Below, in pieces: positions 24,051-35,049 of a stretch of DNA of 64,000 nt (position 1 is the stretch's first letter; every line of letters begins with the position of its first letter). Under the pieces are notes generated by a model. That model was not told the origin of the DNA, did no database searches, and saw only the letters and a program-made list of their open reading frames with translations. A program made the translations under genes and the position numbers. Source of the stretch: Allolobophora icterica (lineage: Eukaryota > Annelida > Clitellata > Crassiclitellata > Lumbricidae); contig OY744605.1 of the NCBI GenBank assembly GCA_963556255.1, forward strand, positions 64,358,234 through 64,422,233, read 5' to 3'.

Positions 24051-24189
24051 CTAGCTGGTTGAGTGGTTTCCCGGCGTTGCCGCGGGGTTATAAGTTTCAA
24101 TCCATGTAGCGAATACGCAACAAATTTAGGTAGGCCTATAAGTTTAAATGCGTGTAGCGAATAAGGAAGAAATTTAGGCGACCTGTGGG

Positions 24190-24415
24190 GGAGACTGCTT
24201 CGCAGTCTTGTGTACGCCTTCTGGCGTACAGCGGAGACTGCTTCGCAGTCTTGTAGTGTTGTAGACGCCTTGCGTACAGCGGAGACTGCTTCGCAGTCTT
24301 GTATACGCCTTGTCGCGTCTTGCGACCTCTGCCGTGGACTGACTGCTTCGCAGTCGCCCTCTGGCGACGACTGCTTCGCAGTCTCCCGTGGACTGACTGC
24401 TTCGCAGTCGAAGAG
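24190..24415. repeat. Array of short perfect hairpins
   Basis: The 15-mer GACTGCTTCGCAGTC, a 6-bp stem with TTC loop, occurs six times (starts 24193, 24236, 24284, 24341, 24369, 24395). Between them lie other small hairpins: TGTACGCCTTCTGGCGTACA, GTCGCGTCTTGCGAC and TCGCCCTCTGGCGA. The whole stretch is close to a continuous chain of stem-loops. Nothing coding is apparent. Confidence 0.9.
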
Positions 24416-24429
24416 GGTGAAGCCGGTGT

Positions 24430-24625
24430 CCCGTGACAGAGTCTCCCCCCTAAAAGTCTCCCCCCGGAGACTCTATTTCGAAACAGATTCTCCCCCGGCG
24501 GATCTGTTTCAGAATAAATTCGCCCCCCGGAGACTATATTCTGAAACAAAGTCTCCGGGGGGAGAGAATATTTCATCCCTCGTTGAAATAAACTCTCCCC
24601 GGGGGAGACTTTATTTCAACGCGAG
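24430..24625. repeat. GGGGAGACT palindrome array, locus A
   Basis: Repeated blocks of the type GGGGGAGACTnTATTTC occur in both orientations, giving long hairpins: GTCTCCCCCCGGAGAC is a perfect palindrome at 24456-24471, and the arms TTGAAATAAA and TTTATTTCAA close a hairpin near 24584-24620. A related array lies at 31470-31640. Confidence 0.85.
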
Positions 24626-24789
24626 ATATACATAAACCATATCTCGAACTCCTCGTCAATTCTTCATTTTATAATCTTTGCCGACGATAACAATGTATTT
24701 CTATCTGATAAATATCTTGAAACGCTATATAATAAGGTAAATACCCCGGTAATGCATTAGAAAGTCTATCGGAAACCCGTTAGTGAGTA

Positions 24790-25900
24790 GCGTCCCCCAA
24801 AATGGGACAATACATCAAAAATTCACATTAAATTAGGCCCTAATTATACGTTAGGTGAACAATTAAATGTAGGCCCTAATAATTATCATGTCAAGATGTT
24901 GCTCAATCTGTTTTGGACTGGAAATGCGCAAAAAAATAGTTTTTCGGCTGAAAACTGCTGTTACCTTACCGAAGACCTAGCCTATTTTAGCTAAAGTAAA
25001 CATTGCGGACTTTTCTGATCTAATATTAAATTATTTAATTTGCGGTTATTACAAGAGAACTGTTTGTGGTTTCATAAAGGTTGGTATATGATATTGTATA
25101 AGTTGTTGCATCTGGTTTATTTTTCATAAATATGACATAATTTTATGCAGTTTGTCATTAAGTCACTGTCCCATTTTTGGGGACGGTAGGCATGAGAGAG
25201 TGGGTGAAGTTCAAGAAACATAATTCTGCATCGTGAATGCATCAAAATGCTGTTTTAAAAAGCACTAACAGCAGTCTGTACAACAGCATTATCACTATAA
25301 GTTAGAGTTAATATTATATAAATTCACAAACTCTTAAATTTATGCAGAATTTAATAATAAATCAAGTATTATAAACATAAATTATACAATATACACTGAT
25401 AAAGAGAGTACAGATTCGCTATGTGATGTAGTGCTAAACAATGCTAAAAAACCACACACCTTTCTTTGTCTGTAGTTGTTATATAATTTAAATGAATAAT
25501 AATCAAATATAGTTTTTAAATAATTAATATAATAAATAATCAGTTGTAAAATAATTTGCTTTTCTTTTTCTAAACTGTTAGATATGGTTACAAAGCATGG
25601 TCGTTGAATACACCACTAGGCTACTATATTCAATTAGACCCATACCAAAATGCTGGTGCCACGGATCCCCAGTTAGGATTGAGTGGTTCAGTGGTTGTCA
25701 ATTTAGTTTACAAGCTACCTCCTCACAACTATGTTGTGTATTTTGACAATTTTTTACAAGTTTGATTCTGAGTATATATACTGTGTGTGTTTTGAAAATT
25801 AACTGTAATAACAGTCATAAGTGAAATAACATGTACATATTAACATGTCATAGTTGATGCACCCACTTGTGCCTAACATCCCCCAAAATGGAACGCTTAA
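24790..25900. mobile_element. Decayed piggyBac-related region
   Basis: The motif TCCCCCAAAATGG(G/A)AC appears at about 24793 and 25884 and, inverted, near 25167, suggesting element ends or subterminal repeats. A piggyBac transposase fragment lies between (25583-25765). I cannot define exact boundaries or TTAA duplications. Confidence 0.5.
25583..25765 (+). pseudogene. piggyBac transposase fragment (DDE_Tnp_1_7)
   Basis: Sixty codons read YGYKAWSLNTPLGYYIQ, later LGLSGSVVVNLVYKLPPHNY and VVYFDNF before a stop. This is the central piggyBac transposase region in which the Asp of VYFDNF is a catalytic position. Sequence on both sides is frame-broken. No host gene fusion is visible. Confidence 0.8.
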
Positions 25901-26083
25901 AAAACTTGCTCCTAAAACATCAGAAGCTAAACTTCTGCAGAAATTGTGCATGCTATTGTCCAAACTCATCATTTACAACGTTTTTACACTTTGAGAAGAT
26001 TTTAAAAAGTCAAGCACGAATTAGAGCTAATAAACTCTCTGTAAATTTATCCTAGACTAATGACATCATATTCAAATAGATGA

Positions 26084-26296
26084 ATGTCTATTAAGACCCA
26101 GTACATATGGCTGGGTACTCGCCAGCAGTTAGCAAAACTTGACCTGACCCTTTTGGCTGCTGAATTTCCTCTAATACCATTTTCTACCTCTGTCCGGAAC
26201 CTTGGTGTCATTCTTGACCAGGAACTAACCTTTACTAAGCACCTCTCTTCTCTGTCTCGCTCCTGTTTCTACCATCTCCGCCAGCTCAGAAGGGCA
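26084..26296 (+). mobile_element. LINE reverse-transcriptase C-terminal remnant
   Basis: Encodes YIWLGTRQQLAKLDLT, VRNLGVILDQELTFTKHLSS and SCFYHLRQLRR, the thumb-side segment of CR1/L2-like reverse transcriptases. It breaks off abruptly where the LTR-retroelement fragment begins. Confidence 0.85.
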
Positions 26297-26955
26297 GATT
26301 GAATGTTATTGCTGATTGTTTGTCAAGACTATAAGTAATCGTAAGACTGTTTATTGATTAGTTATATATATATTTGTTTCATGTATTTTGGTAATTTCGC
26401 GAATTTTTAAATTTAATTTGCTCAATTCCAGAAAAAGGAAGGAGGTAATGTGAACTGAGTTTTGTGTACAGACTTGCAGTGCGAGATATTAGCGTATATA
26501 TTTAGTGCGCTTACTTTAGTTTCACGTGTATAAGTATATATGATAGATGCATAACGTTTAGTTGTACTGTCTTAGTGATACGCGCGGCCGGCCGATATCG
26601 GCAGCGGCGCGCTATATGTATATTATTAGATTTCGCTTAGGCGCACTGAAGACAGGTGTGTCAAGAGGCGCGAAGAATTATGCTGACTAGAGAAGTTTGA
26701 ATTCGTGTGTTCGCTGTAGTAGTGTGGCTGACTGGTTGAGTTGTAATTGAATTGAGTTCTGTTTCTGTCTGTTTGTTTCATCAAAGAAAAGATATTAAAC
26801 TGTGTTGGTGATTAATTCAGGCTAGGCTACACAGTAGAAAATAAAGCTACTTATACGTAGAATCAATGTCAAAAGGTGAACATTAAATAGGCGTTAAGTA
26901 CGAAGAGAACAAGGATTTAATCAGAAGGATTGTCAACGGAAGGATAGGGTTGACA
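26297..26955 (+). mobile_element. 3' end of an LTR retrotransposon with 3' LTR
   Basis: A short frame ending NVIADCLSRL-stop resembles the end of a Ty3/gypsy-type RNase H/integrase region. A purine tract GAAAAAGGAAGGAGG at 26431-26445 follows, then an LTR from TGTGAAC (26449) to GTTGACA (26955), 507 bp, with imperfect inverted termini. No 5' LTR is present in the window. The family assignment is tentative. Confidence 0.6.
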
Positions 26956-26994
26956 ATTATATTATTATTATCATTATTATTATTACTACTACTA

Positions 26995-27150
26995 CTATTT
27001 GGGTAGCAGGAATCGTAATCACAATCTCCAAACTTCTAAAGTGCCACTCGAAGGCCAAGCTTAGAGCACCAGCCTATCCACGAGCGCTTCGTCAAATCAG
27101 ATGGGGTTTCCAAAGAATAGTCCAGAGGAAATCCGAGTCCTCAATACGCA
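26995..27150 (-). mobile_element. LINE/SINE 3' tail, (ATTACG)n family
   Basis: Shares AACTTCTAAAGTGCCACTCG and the following GAAGGCCAAGC segment with 35065-35130 and, inverted, with 36650-36718. These are 3' ends of one retroposon family ending in GATTACGATTACG. Confidence 0.7.
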
Positions 27151-27540
27151 ATTAATAATGTGAAGAAAAAACAAATTTGTTACGTTACGTTTTTTAATGA
27201 CTCACATTGGAAAATACATTTTCAAATATATTATTGTTCTTAAACATCCTCAGGACTGGCAAACATCTAGTATTCAATGAAATGGGCTGAGTTAATTTGT
27301 TTTTTGTAATTTTACTCTATATCTAGTTTTCGTTGGAAAAGTTCATCAACGTCGAATTAAAATTTTGAAAAAATTGTCATTTTGACTATTTATCGAATTG
27401 TTATTTTTCGCGAAAAAATCAGTGTTTGGAAGATGCGTGACAAATTGCATTTCATTGGCATTTCATATTTTATAAATTTGGCGTCTGTTAGCCTATACCA
27501 TCGTAATCTTAGCTTTTCACCTGAAGTCAACTTGAGAACT

Positions 27541-28017
27541 GGTGAGAGGCCATCCATATATTACGTACGCATGGAGGGGGAGGGGGTAACCGAAATGCAT
27601 GTGCCTGCGTACGCTTGCGAACGGGGGGAGGGGGTCTACTGATAGTGTACGTACGCAAATTGATTGGCCTTCAAGTGAGCTAGAGTTCAGTCTTTCCAGC
27701 TATTTGGTACTACCAGAGGAGTAGGACTGTGGGAGAGGTGTCACTTGTATGCCACCTTACCTCTGAACGCTATTATTAAACAATCACACAACTCAACAGT
27801 GAGTCCATGGATTACTCATCCTTCAATCTCGCCTAAAGTGCAGACAGTCGCTGCCTGGACGTGTGTAACTGACACATTCTGCAGCTGGTCTTGAAGGGTG
27901 TGCGTCAACTGTACGTACGCAGGTGGGGGGGGGGTTGAAAAAAGTACCCGTGCGAACAGGGAGGGGAGGGGTCTAATTTTCCAGGATTTTTGCGTACGTA
28001 ATATATGGATGGCCCCT
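27541..28017. mobile_element. Inverted-repeat element, GGCCATCCATATATTACGTA family
   Basis: Left and right ends share GGCCATCCATATATTACGTA then CGC in inverted orientation, followed by G-rich segments. Internal GTACGTACGCA repeats flank a unique centre. The target duplication is not clear. Confidence 0.75.
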
Positions 28018-28499
28018 GAGTTCATAACGTATTTGTAACTCCTCTTAGGGCCATAATATCTAACAAGCAGCATGTTTTGCGATCGCTATGCACTGAAAGG
28101 GAGGACACAGGGCACACTCTGAGACCTAGATTGCATCCGTTTTCCCCTTCCTATCAAAGACAATAGGAACTTTCTGGCTCGGATGACGTATAAAAACAGT
28201 TACTGATAGTAATCATTTTGACTTGCATGACGTTTTAAAAAAGGTGTTAATTGGCATATAATCAATACCCAAGTGAATTGTACCTCATTGCGTTCTGTCA
28301 GTGAGAATTTATGAATAAACGAAGAAGAAATATAGTGACCTTAATGATTAATATTGTATTAGTCTGTACTCTTTCTTTTTACTCCGTGTCTAACCGCCTG
28401 CAGCCTTATTCGTCTTAATTCAATCCACCACCTTCAACCGCATTCCCTGAATAATGCATTGAACAACGATTCCTCCTCCTCTTCAACCCATGCTGCATC

Positions 28500-28712
28500 G
28501 CCTTTCATACAAGCTACTACCCATGGGAGGCCCTAATTTCTGTAAGTGGAGTAAAACTTTATTAGGGAGAGGGGTGCTAAAATTTTGTAAGGGGAGCAAA
28601 ATGACGTTTTGCATAGAATAGTTATTCATGAACACAGAACACGTGACAACTTTAAAAATAAGAAATGTTTCCAAATGCCACACCCCCACCCCGTTCCCAT
28701 GTGCGGACGCCT
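28500..28712. mobile_element. Probable decayed MITE, CATGGGCGTC family
   Basis: Ends CCCATGGGAGGCCC and GTGCGGACGCCTAT resemble the termini of the 10035-10190 element, and the middle shares the CATAGAATAG/ACGTTTTGCA segment. Boundaries uncertain. Confidence 0.45.
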
Positions 28713-28869
28713 ATATGCTACTGCCCCTTTTATTCTTGCATAACATGCTTAACTGCTACAGCCGAACACAGCCATATTCTCTTGCAACTCCTCGCATCAC
28801 CGTCAACCTAAGAAAGTAATTCCATTTTTCCTCCTCTTCCATCTCTTCCTGTTATGCGCGGATATTCAC

Positions 28870-29280
28870 CAGACTCCACTGCCTCGTTCTCCTTTAATCT
28901 TGGCACACTTAACCCCCGCTCACCTCTCGACAAAAACACTGCACTGCTCTTCATGATTTGATTTCGCTTTCCATACATCACCCTGATGTAATCGCTCTAA
29001 CAGAACATAGGCCTACATCACTACTCTCTCGGCCATTCTATCTCAACTCACTTATTACAAATTTGCCGGCTATTTGTTTATCAGCGCACCCTGGCAGTCA
29101 AAATCTTCATCAGAAGGTCACCCGGGGCCTTTACATTCTTTCTCCACTCACGAAAACAAAAAAAATCTCGATTAGTCATCATTTCAGTATCATCTGGCTT
29201 GTCGCCAATCTTCAGTTTCAAAGGAAACTCGCTTTCCGATCACTTTCCTATTTTCACCAAAAGTCAGTGTAGCGCCATCT
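28870..29280 (+). mobile_element. LINE endonuclease-domain remnant
   Basis: Frames read LGTLNPRSPLDKNTALL and then ISLSIHHPDVIALTEHRPT, the N-terminal part of an apurinic-type endonuclease as in CR1/L2 LINEs. Frame breaks are present. Confidence 0.75.
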
Positions 29281-29779
29281 CCCAGCCTCCACCCAAAGTG
29301 AAAAACTTCGCGATTTAATTTTTTCGTTCTAGTACCTGATTTGGGACTCATTGCCATTGGAAGTCCGAAATGCAAAAAGTAAGTTTACCTGTAAAAAGAG
29401 CCTAAAAAATATCTAATTAATTAGTAACTATCCTGCGGCAACTCTCTGAACTAACCTGTTTATACTTAGTCGAGGTATGAGAAAGTCCATCAGCCATCAC
29501 TCAAAATGCCAGGATAACTCAATGCTTAACTAAATCCTGTGAGCATAACATTAGTTATACAATGGTGTAATTTTTCTTAACTAGGCCTAATACTTAACTA
29601 CCGCCAAGATAACATTACCCGAGTTTAATTATATGTACATATATAAAAATTCCGAGGATTAAACTTCCGGGGTGTCAGGTATACATGTAGGTGCTCAAGC
29701 AAGAACTTCCGGGGTGTCAAGTGTAGGCGCTCAAGCAAGAACTACCACAGCTGATTCATGGACAATCATTTGCATACAT

Positions 29780-29965
29780 ACTTTCGTACCCATATTCCCA
29801 CATTCACTTATACACACTTTCACCCATGTACGTCAACTTACTTACACTCCTGGAATCACTCTTCCTGCATGCACACATACACGCCCACAAACATACATAC
29901 TCTGTAACATACACACACACCCACACACACAAACACATACGTGCATGCATACTGACAAACATTAA
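29780..29965. repeat. Degenerate CACA/CATA-rich low-complexity tract
   Basis: Interrupted runs of CACACA, CATACA and CACCCA. No coding meaning. Confidence 0.8.
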
Positions 29966-31260
29966 ATTCAATATTCAATAATTCAATAAATCTTTATTGG
30001 TACTCATGACAAATTGTAACAAGTCATTCACATCAGCTAAGTGAACAGCAGTATAGCAAAATTTTTCTGACAGACAAGCTGCAAAGTACAATAATTTGCT
30101 AGAGTTAAGTACATATTTTTAACTAAATGTGCTAGTGTGCTCAAATGTATATCATGGGGAGCTTATGCACATATTGTTGTCTTCAATACCAAAGTGTAAC
30201 CCTAAAGGGATGGAAGTCCCGCTAAACCAGGGATGCCCTATAGTAGTTAGATTACTAATTGGAATGATGGCAGCTAAGGTGATCTAAGGTGAGTACTTAA
30301 GCCTTAACTCTACTCAACTATAAAATTATGAAAATATAACTGAAAATGAAATAAACCAAAAAGGAAGAAGCCTACTAAAGCAGGCTTCTAGGAGTCCTAT
30401 CTGGGACTCTAATCAATCGCTTAACATGACATCAAAAATTTTAAGCAAGGAGTTTAAGAAGAAGTATACAAGACTCCTAAATCTTACCCCCTTGTGACCT
30501 CTGTATTACTACCCGCGACCCTGGTAGCGGGGTTTATAGACCCCTTTTGGGTCTCCTCTATTGTATGTTTTGTGTTAATTGAGAAACGTTTGGTTACCAA
30601 AATAAATTTTAAAAATATCTTAATTATCTTATCCACTGATCGGTATGCCTAATCTTCATTGATGAATGTCAGAAAAGCAAGGGCACAGCTCATATTAGGA
30701 AGAGACTTCAAGAGAGAGTACTTCATTTACAATATATGACTTTCCTATTCTATGTAATAACCTGACACCAGCTAATAATAATAAAGAAATAATAGGCCTA
30801 TGCCAGATGAATGGATGAATGGTAGGCCTAATCCGCATCAAAAGAATCACAGAAAATCAAGCGCAACTCATCAGCTCACACCAGTTGAAGGGCAGGTCTA
30901 ATCCGCATCAAAAATTGCATAGAAGCCAAGGCTAGCTCGTATCGGGAAGCCAGTACAGTTTTAGTTATTCCCATGTATTGTGTCTGACTCCTTGTATAGC
31001 TAATTAGCTGGCGCCAATAATATTCAACGACCAATATCCAACCACAATATCAGTGGCAGGTCAAACCCTCAAAGAATCAGCGTAAAGCAAGTTAGCGCTT
31101 GCTGGCAAAAACAATATAACATCAGTTAGTAAATGGGAAGGGCTTACTGATCACAGAATCGTTTAAGAAACAAGCGCTAACTAGCACCAGCAAATGTCCA
31201 CTTCTAATCAGAGCCATTCCCTTAATTATATAACAATGTGTCTAATCGCTCCACTGTTTT
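29966..31260. repeat. Repetitive region with minus-strand retroposon tail and degenerate tandem units
   Basis: The minus strand near 29966-30010 reads like a retroposon 3' end (CCAATAAAGATTTATTGAAT). At about 30640-31240 a degenerate unit containing AATCCGCATCAAAA, an ATCACAGAA segment and AAGCGC recurs about five times with a period near 110 bases. The element borders are not clear. Confidence 0.45.
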
Positions 31261-31469
31261 TTTTAAATTACATAAACCCGCCCGACATCCTAAAAGTGTT
31301 ATTACATGGTACATGATACCATTATAAAACATTTATTTCATGATTTTTTTAATTTCATGTTATATTTATTTCATGTCCAATTCAACTAATAAACATAAAA
31401 GTAATTTATTTAAGAAAATGCACATGTTAAATCCTATTTAAAATTATATCTATAGAACAGCAACCTAAA

Positions 31470-31640
31470 TAGAGGGGGCGATTTTAGAATGGGGGAGACT
31501 CTGTATCGTAGAAGGGGAGATTCTATTTCAAGGGGGGAGACTTTGTTCCGATACAGAGTCTCCGGGGGAGACATTATTTCAGCCAGAGGGAGACTATGTT
31601 TCGGGGGGAGACTTTATTTCGTGACACCGGCGTTCCGGTT
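31470..31640. repeat. GGGGAGACT palindrome array, locus B
   Basis: Blocks GGGGGAGACTCTGTATCG, GGGGGGAGACTTTGTTCCG, GGGGGAGACATTATTTC and GGGGGGAGACTTTATTTCG follow each other. GATACAGAGTCTCC forms a hairpin with the first block. It ends in GTGACACCGG, which also borders locus A (inverted) near 24425. Confidence 0.85.
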
Positions 31641-31667
31641 CTTTTTTGTTTAGGTCGGGTCCTCTGG

Positions 31668-31797
31668 TTACGCGATTGATAAACATAATTATGCAGATTG
31701 ATCATTAACATGATATAATTTACCGCCATCTATTTGAATGGTTTACATGTCACTTGTATATTAGGCCTATCTATTTGCTACCAAGATAATTGTACCC
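31668..31797 (+). repeat. 130-bp direct repeat, first copy
   Basis: GGTTACGCGATTGATAAACA, a GCCGCCATCTAT segment and GCTACCAAGATAATTG are shared with 34038-34172, about 2.4 kb downstream, with scattered changes. Confidence 0.85.
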
Positions 31798-31884
31798 CCC
31801 TCCCCATTACAATAATAAAAACGTAACTTGAAAGCAGTGGCGTTGCATAATAACGTTTGCGCAGAAGTTAGTTAAAAGTGGTGG

Positions 31885-32170
31885 CCCAATTAAGTCGAGT
31901 ATCTCCGCGAACTCTTCGATCGCCTTTCATGCAGGCAATCCGCTCTATAGGCCTATACCCGATCCTCCTAGGCCTATATCTGTCTTTCTCAGCATCCCGG
32001 TCCTACTCAGCTCAAGTTCTCCAATCGCTCGAACCATTTCCAACACTGCACCAGTCACTCCAGTGACTCTGGAACGATCTTCCTCCCGAACTCCGAAGAT
32101 TTTCGGTTCCTCCATCATTGCCACTCGCCCTTCATCATCCCCGTAAGGCTCCTCTATTCGATAGTTTGGG
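31885..32170 (+). mobile_element. LINE 3' coding remnant
   Basis: Encodes SFSASRSYSAQVLQ and, in another frame, LWNDLPPELRRFSVPPS. This is the same post-reverse-transcriptase tail as the LINE at 35050-35921 (FWNDLPSEFRRFSVPAS). Confidence 0.8.
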
Positions 32171-32214
32171 AATGCTATTGTCCGAGATGGCGACCAATTT
32201 TCAAACAACTGACT

Positions 32215-33315
32215 GGTCAGTCACTATTGCCACTGCGATAAGTCGATTCCTTCACCTTGGAAATGTTACAATTGACACCATTTGTCATTGTAGCTTACCT
32301 ATAGGAGCTGAGATATAGGCCTACATATTTTTGTGTTTTGGCGGCCATGTTGGCCGCCATCTTGTAAAGTAGTATTCCCAGACTATTGCCACTGTATTGT
32401 AGTGTATACCCTCTATTGCCCTGTATTGTATTGTATCTTATATAATATTGTATTAGTTTGTATTTTACTGTGTTGGTCTCCCCAAGGTGCGTCTCGCTCC
32501 TCTTCAGTCCGTTCTCAATGCCGCTGCTATAGACTAATAGCTTGTCTTCCTAGATTCTCTCATATCACGACCTTTCTGGTAGAAGAACTCCACTGGGTCC
32601 CGCTTTCTGCCCGCATCCAATTCAAGGTCCTCATCCTTGTCTCTAAGGCTCAACTTGGTTTCGCTCCGAAGTATTTACAGTATGTGACTTAATTCATCGC
32701 CCATCGCCAGCAGAGTGCTGCTTTTCTTCGTCATCTTCGTTCCTCTGACCGTTTGGACCTCCTCGTTCCCCGTGTCAGGACTTCACTGGCTTAATCTAGG
32801 TCTTTTGCTTCCATTGGAATGAGCTTCCTCCGTTTGTTCGTTCTTCTATTCTCTCAGGTAACGTCTCTTCCTCTTTTACCTTTCTTAAAACTTGCTTTTT
32901 CTCTCGGGGTCTCTCGCATTGGGAGCGCTTCTGAATGGCCCATCCGCTATAGAGGCGCTTTATAAATATCCGAATACAATACAATACAATACATATTGTT
33001 ATGTTTTGGCGGCCATATTGGCCGCCATCTTGGACAATAGTATTCGCACACTTTTGCCACTATGATGTCAATTCAATGACCTTGGAAATGTTGCAATTGA
33101 CACTTCATTTGCTATTGTAGCTTACCTACAAGCTGAGACATAAGCTTACATATTTTTGTGTTTTGGCGGGCATATTGGCCGCCATCTTGGACAATGGTAT
33201 TCCCACACAGGCCACACTATTGCCACTACGATAAATCGATTCCTTGACCTTGGAAATGTTACAATTGACATTTCATTTGTCATTGTAGCTTACCTGTGAG
33301 CTGAGATATTACATA
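32215..33315. repeat. Three-copy ~150-bp repeat with GGCGGCCA hairpin
   Basis: Units share CCTTGGAAATGTTACAATTG, a TTGTAGCTTACCT segment and a near-perfect hairpin made of GGCGGCCAT and TTGGCCGCC arms, at about 32341, 33007 and 33166. A LINE (32480-32992) splits the first and second units. Each hairpin arm ends GCCGCCATCTTG, which resembles the YY1 binding consensus. Confidence 0.85.
32480..32992 (+). mobile_element. LINE 3' end with ATACA tail
   Basis: Frames contain LVEELHWVPLSARIQFKVL and KYLQYVT, then GAGGCGCTTTATAAATATCC and (AATAC)n. It is 5'-truncated and inserted into the 150-bp repeat. Typical CR1/L2-like tail. Confidence 0.85.
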
Positions 33316-33436
33316 ATGTTTTGGGGTACAAAATTACCCCAGTCCGTCCTCTATGTATCGTAAAAGTACTCCGTCCTGCGAAGGTTAAAAATTCAGGGCA
33401 ACGGTTAGGCACCCCACCCCGATTGTACATGATCGC

Positions 33437-34015
33437 CGTTTTGTTATCTCGTTGTCAACCCGATACCCCTAAAGCAGACACGAGTGCGGAAACGATAGCC
33501 ACAAAGCCAGTCGCCGCCAAGCGTGTCCCATCAGGGGTCTTCGGGGCTTCACCTCCCTATCGCTTAGCGTCGACCTCTCGGCCGACGACTGCGCGACCGC
33601 TGGTGGAAGATTAACCCGTCAGACAGGATGGGAACAAGGTAGAGACGCGACGAACCGGCTTTGGAAAGCTAATTCATCGCGAAGCCTTTTTTATAGTGGA
33701 GTGCAACATGATTGTTTCGAAGTAAGCGGAGTGAATCCTGCGACCTCTCCTGGCTTCGTTCGCCCCAGAATGGACGTACTCGGCAGAAGAGCAAAACAGA
33801 ACTGCCTTTCCACAGCGAATCGCCTATTTAAATACGACTAAATTGCACAATCATTACAGACTATGGTGCAATACGCCCTTAAAGGATATATTTAGAACAA
33901 TACGACTAAATTACACAGTCATGGAAGACTATGGTGCAATACGCCCTTAAAGGATATATTTAGAACTTGGAAATTTGTAATGCGCAGTAGAACCAATATT
34001 AGATATTGATTGACA
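33437..34015 (+). repeat. GC-rich duplicated module, copy B
   Basis: Second copy of the 23255-23835 module, same orientation. The open frame extends upstream to an ATG at 33321 here, but that part has no counterpart in copy A. A 65-base segment containing GGTGCAATACGCCCTTAAAG is repeated in tandem at 33835-33965, a difference from copy A. Confidence 0.8.
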
Positions 34016-34037
34016 AGGACCTATGATCAGACATTCC

Positions 34038-34172
34038 TTGGTTACGCGATTGATAAACATTTGCAGATTGAATCATTAACATTGCGATTTGCCGCCATCT
34101 ATCTGAATGCTTTACATTGGACATAAAGATGTGTATTATCTTGAAATTACTTTTTGCTACCAAGATAATTGC
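34038..34172 (+). repeat. 130-bp direct repeat, second copy
   Basis: Second copy of the segment at 31668-31797. Confidence 0.85.
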
Positions 34173-35049
34173 AGTTTTTTTCTACAAAAACAGGCTCCGG
34201 AAGTGAACAATTATGGACGGGCTAAATCGAGGGCGAAGCCCGAGAAAAAAACGGGTTTCGGGGAGGGGTCTCGGTGGTAATTTAAGAAGAAGAATAAGTC
34301 CATGTGGAACAGTCCTGTAGGCCTAAGTTAGCCCTGATCGAGGCAGTCCTGCATGCGTGAAGTATATGAAGTGCTGCTCCCACAATGGGCTTCATGCATG
34401 CCCTACGCAGACCCGTAGCCAGAGATAAAGTCAAGTCGAGGCAAATTTTTATATTGTAGACGCTCGTAGGTGAGTTTTAGAGCATTTTAAAGCCACAAAA
34501 GCAGCATTCTGTAATGCCTAAATATGTTTTGGAATGTTCTGTAAAAGCCTGACTGCAACTATGATCATACCTGAAGCCGAAGCAAGTTTTTGAAGTAAAT
34601 ACTACATTTTATGCAGGACTCGAATTGTGTTGTTCAACTTGTTCTGACTTCTAATGTGTATTAACACATTTAAGTTTACTACATAGCAAACACTATTCAA
34701 GTTGTGTTACACAAAAGAATGTAATGTAACAAAATAAAGTTAGTTTTTAATATTCGACAATAAAAAACAGAAACGTGGTCGTTTTATAGGTTGTCGACTC
34801 ATCATGATCTTGTACTGTAACCGACTAAGTCTTCTAATCCTAGCTTATTTGAAGTTATTTCATAAACTAAATTCGTAATAATTATGATTTAAAAAACAGA
34901 TAGCTAATCTAATTATGTTCGATAACCGGAACCTACGAAATTAAGTAAAATGACGATTTGAAATTGTATAGGCTGGTTCTATTGTTACCTAGAATGCGTC
35001 AGCAGAGGTGACTCAATAATATTATTTAGACCACACGCTTGGAGAAGAA
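34173..35049. other. Unassigned AT-rich stretch
   Basis: No gene, hairpin array or element border recognised. Confidence 0.4.

Noticed and set aside
24190..24415. CRISPR-like array (regularly spaced repeats)
   Set aside because: The repeat is a 15-nt hairpin with uneven spacing and repetitive spacers in eukaryotic DNA.
24136..24635. Overlapping open frames of over 140 codons on both strands
   Set aside because: They read through the hairpin and GGGGAGACT arrays; the repeated residues mirror the repeat unit.
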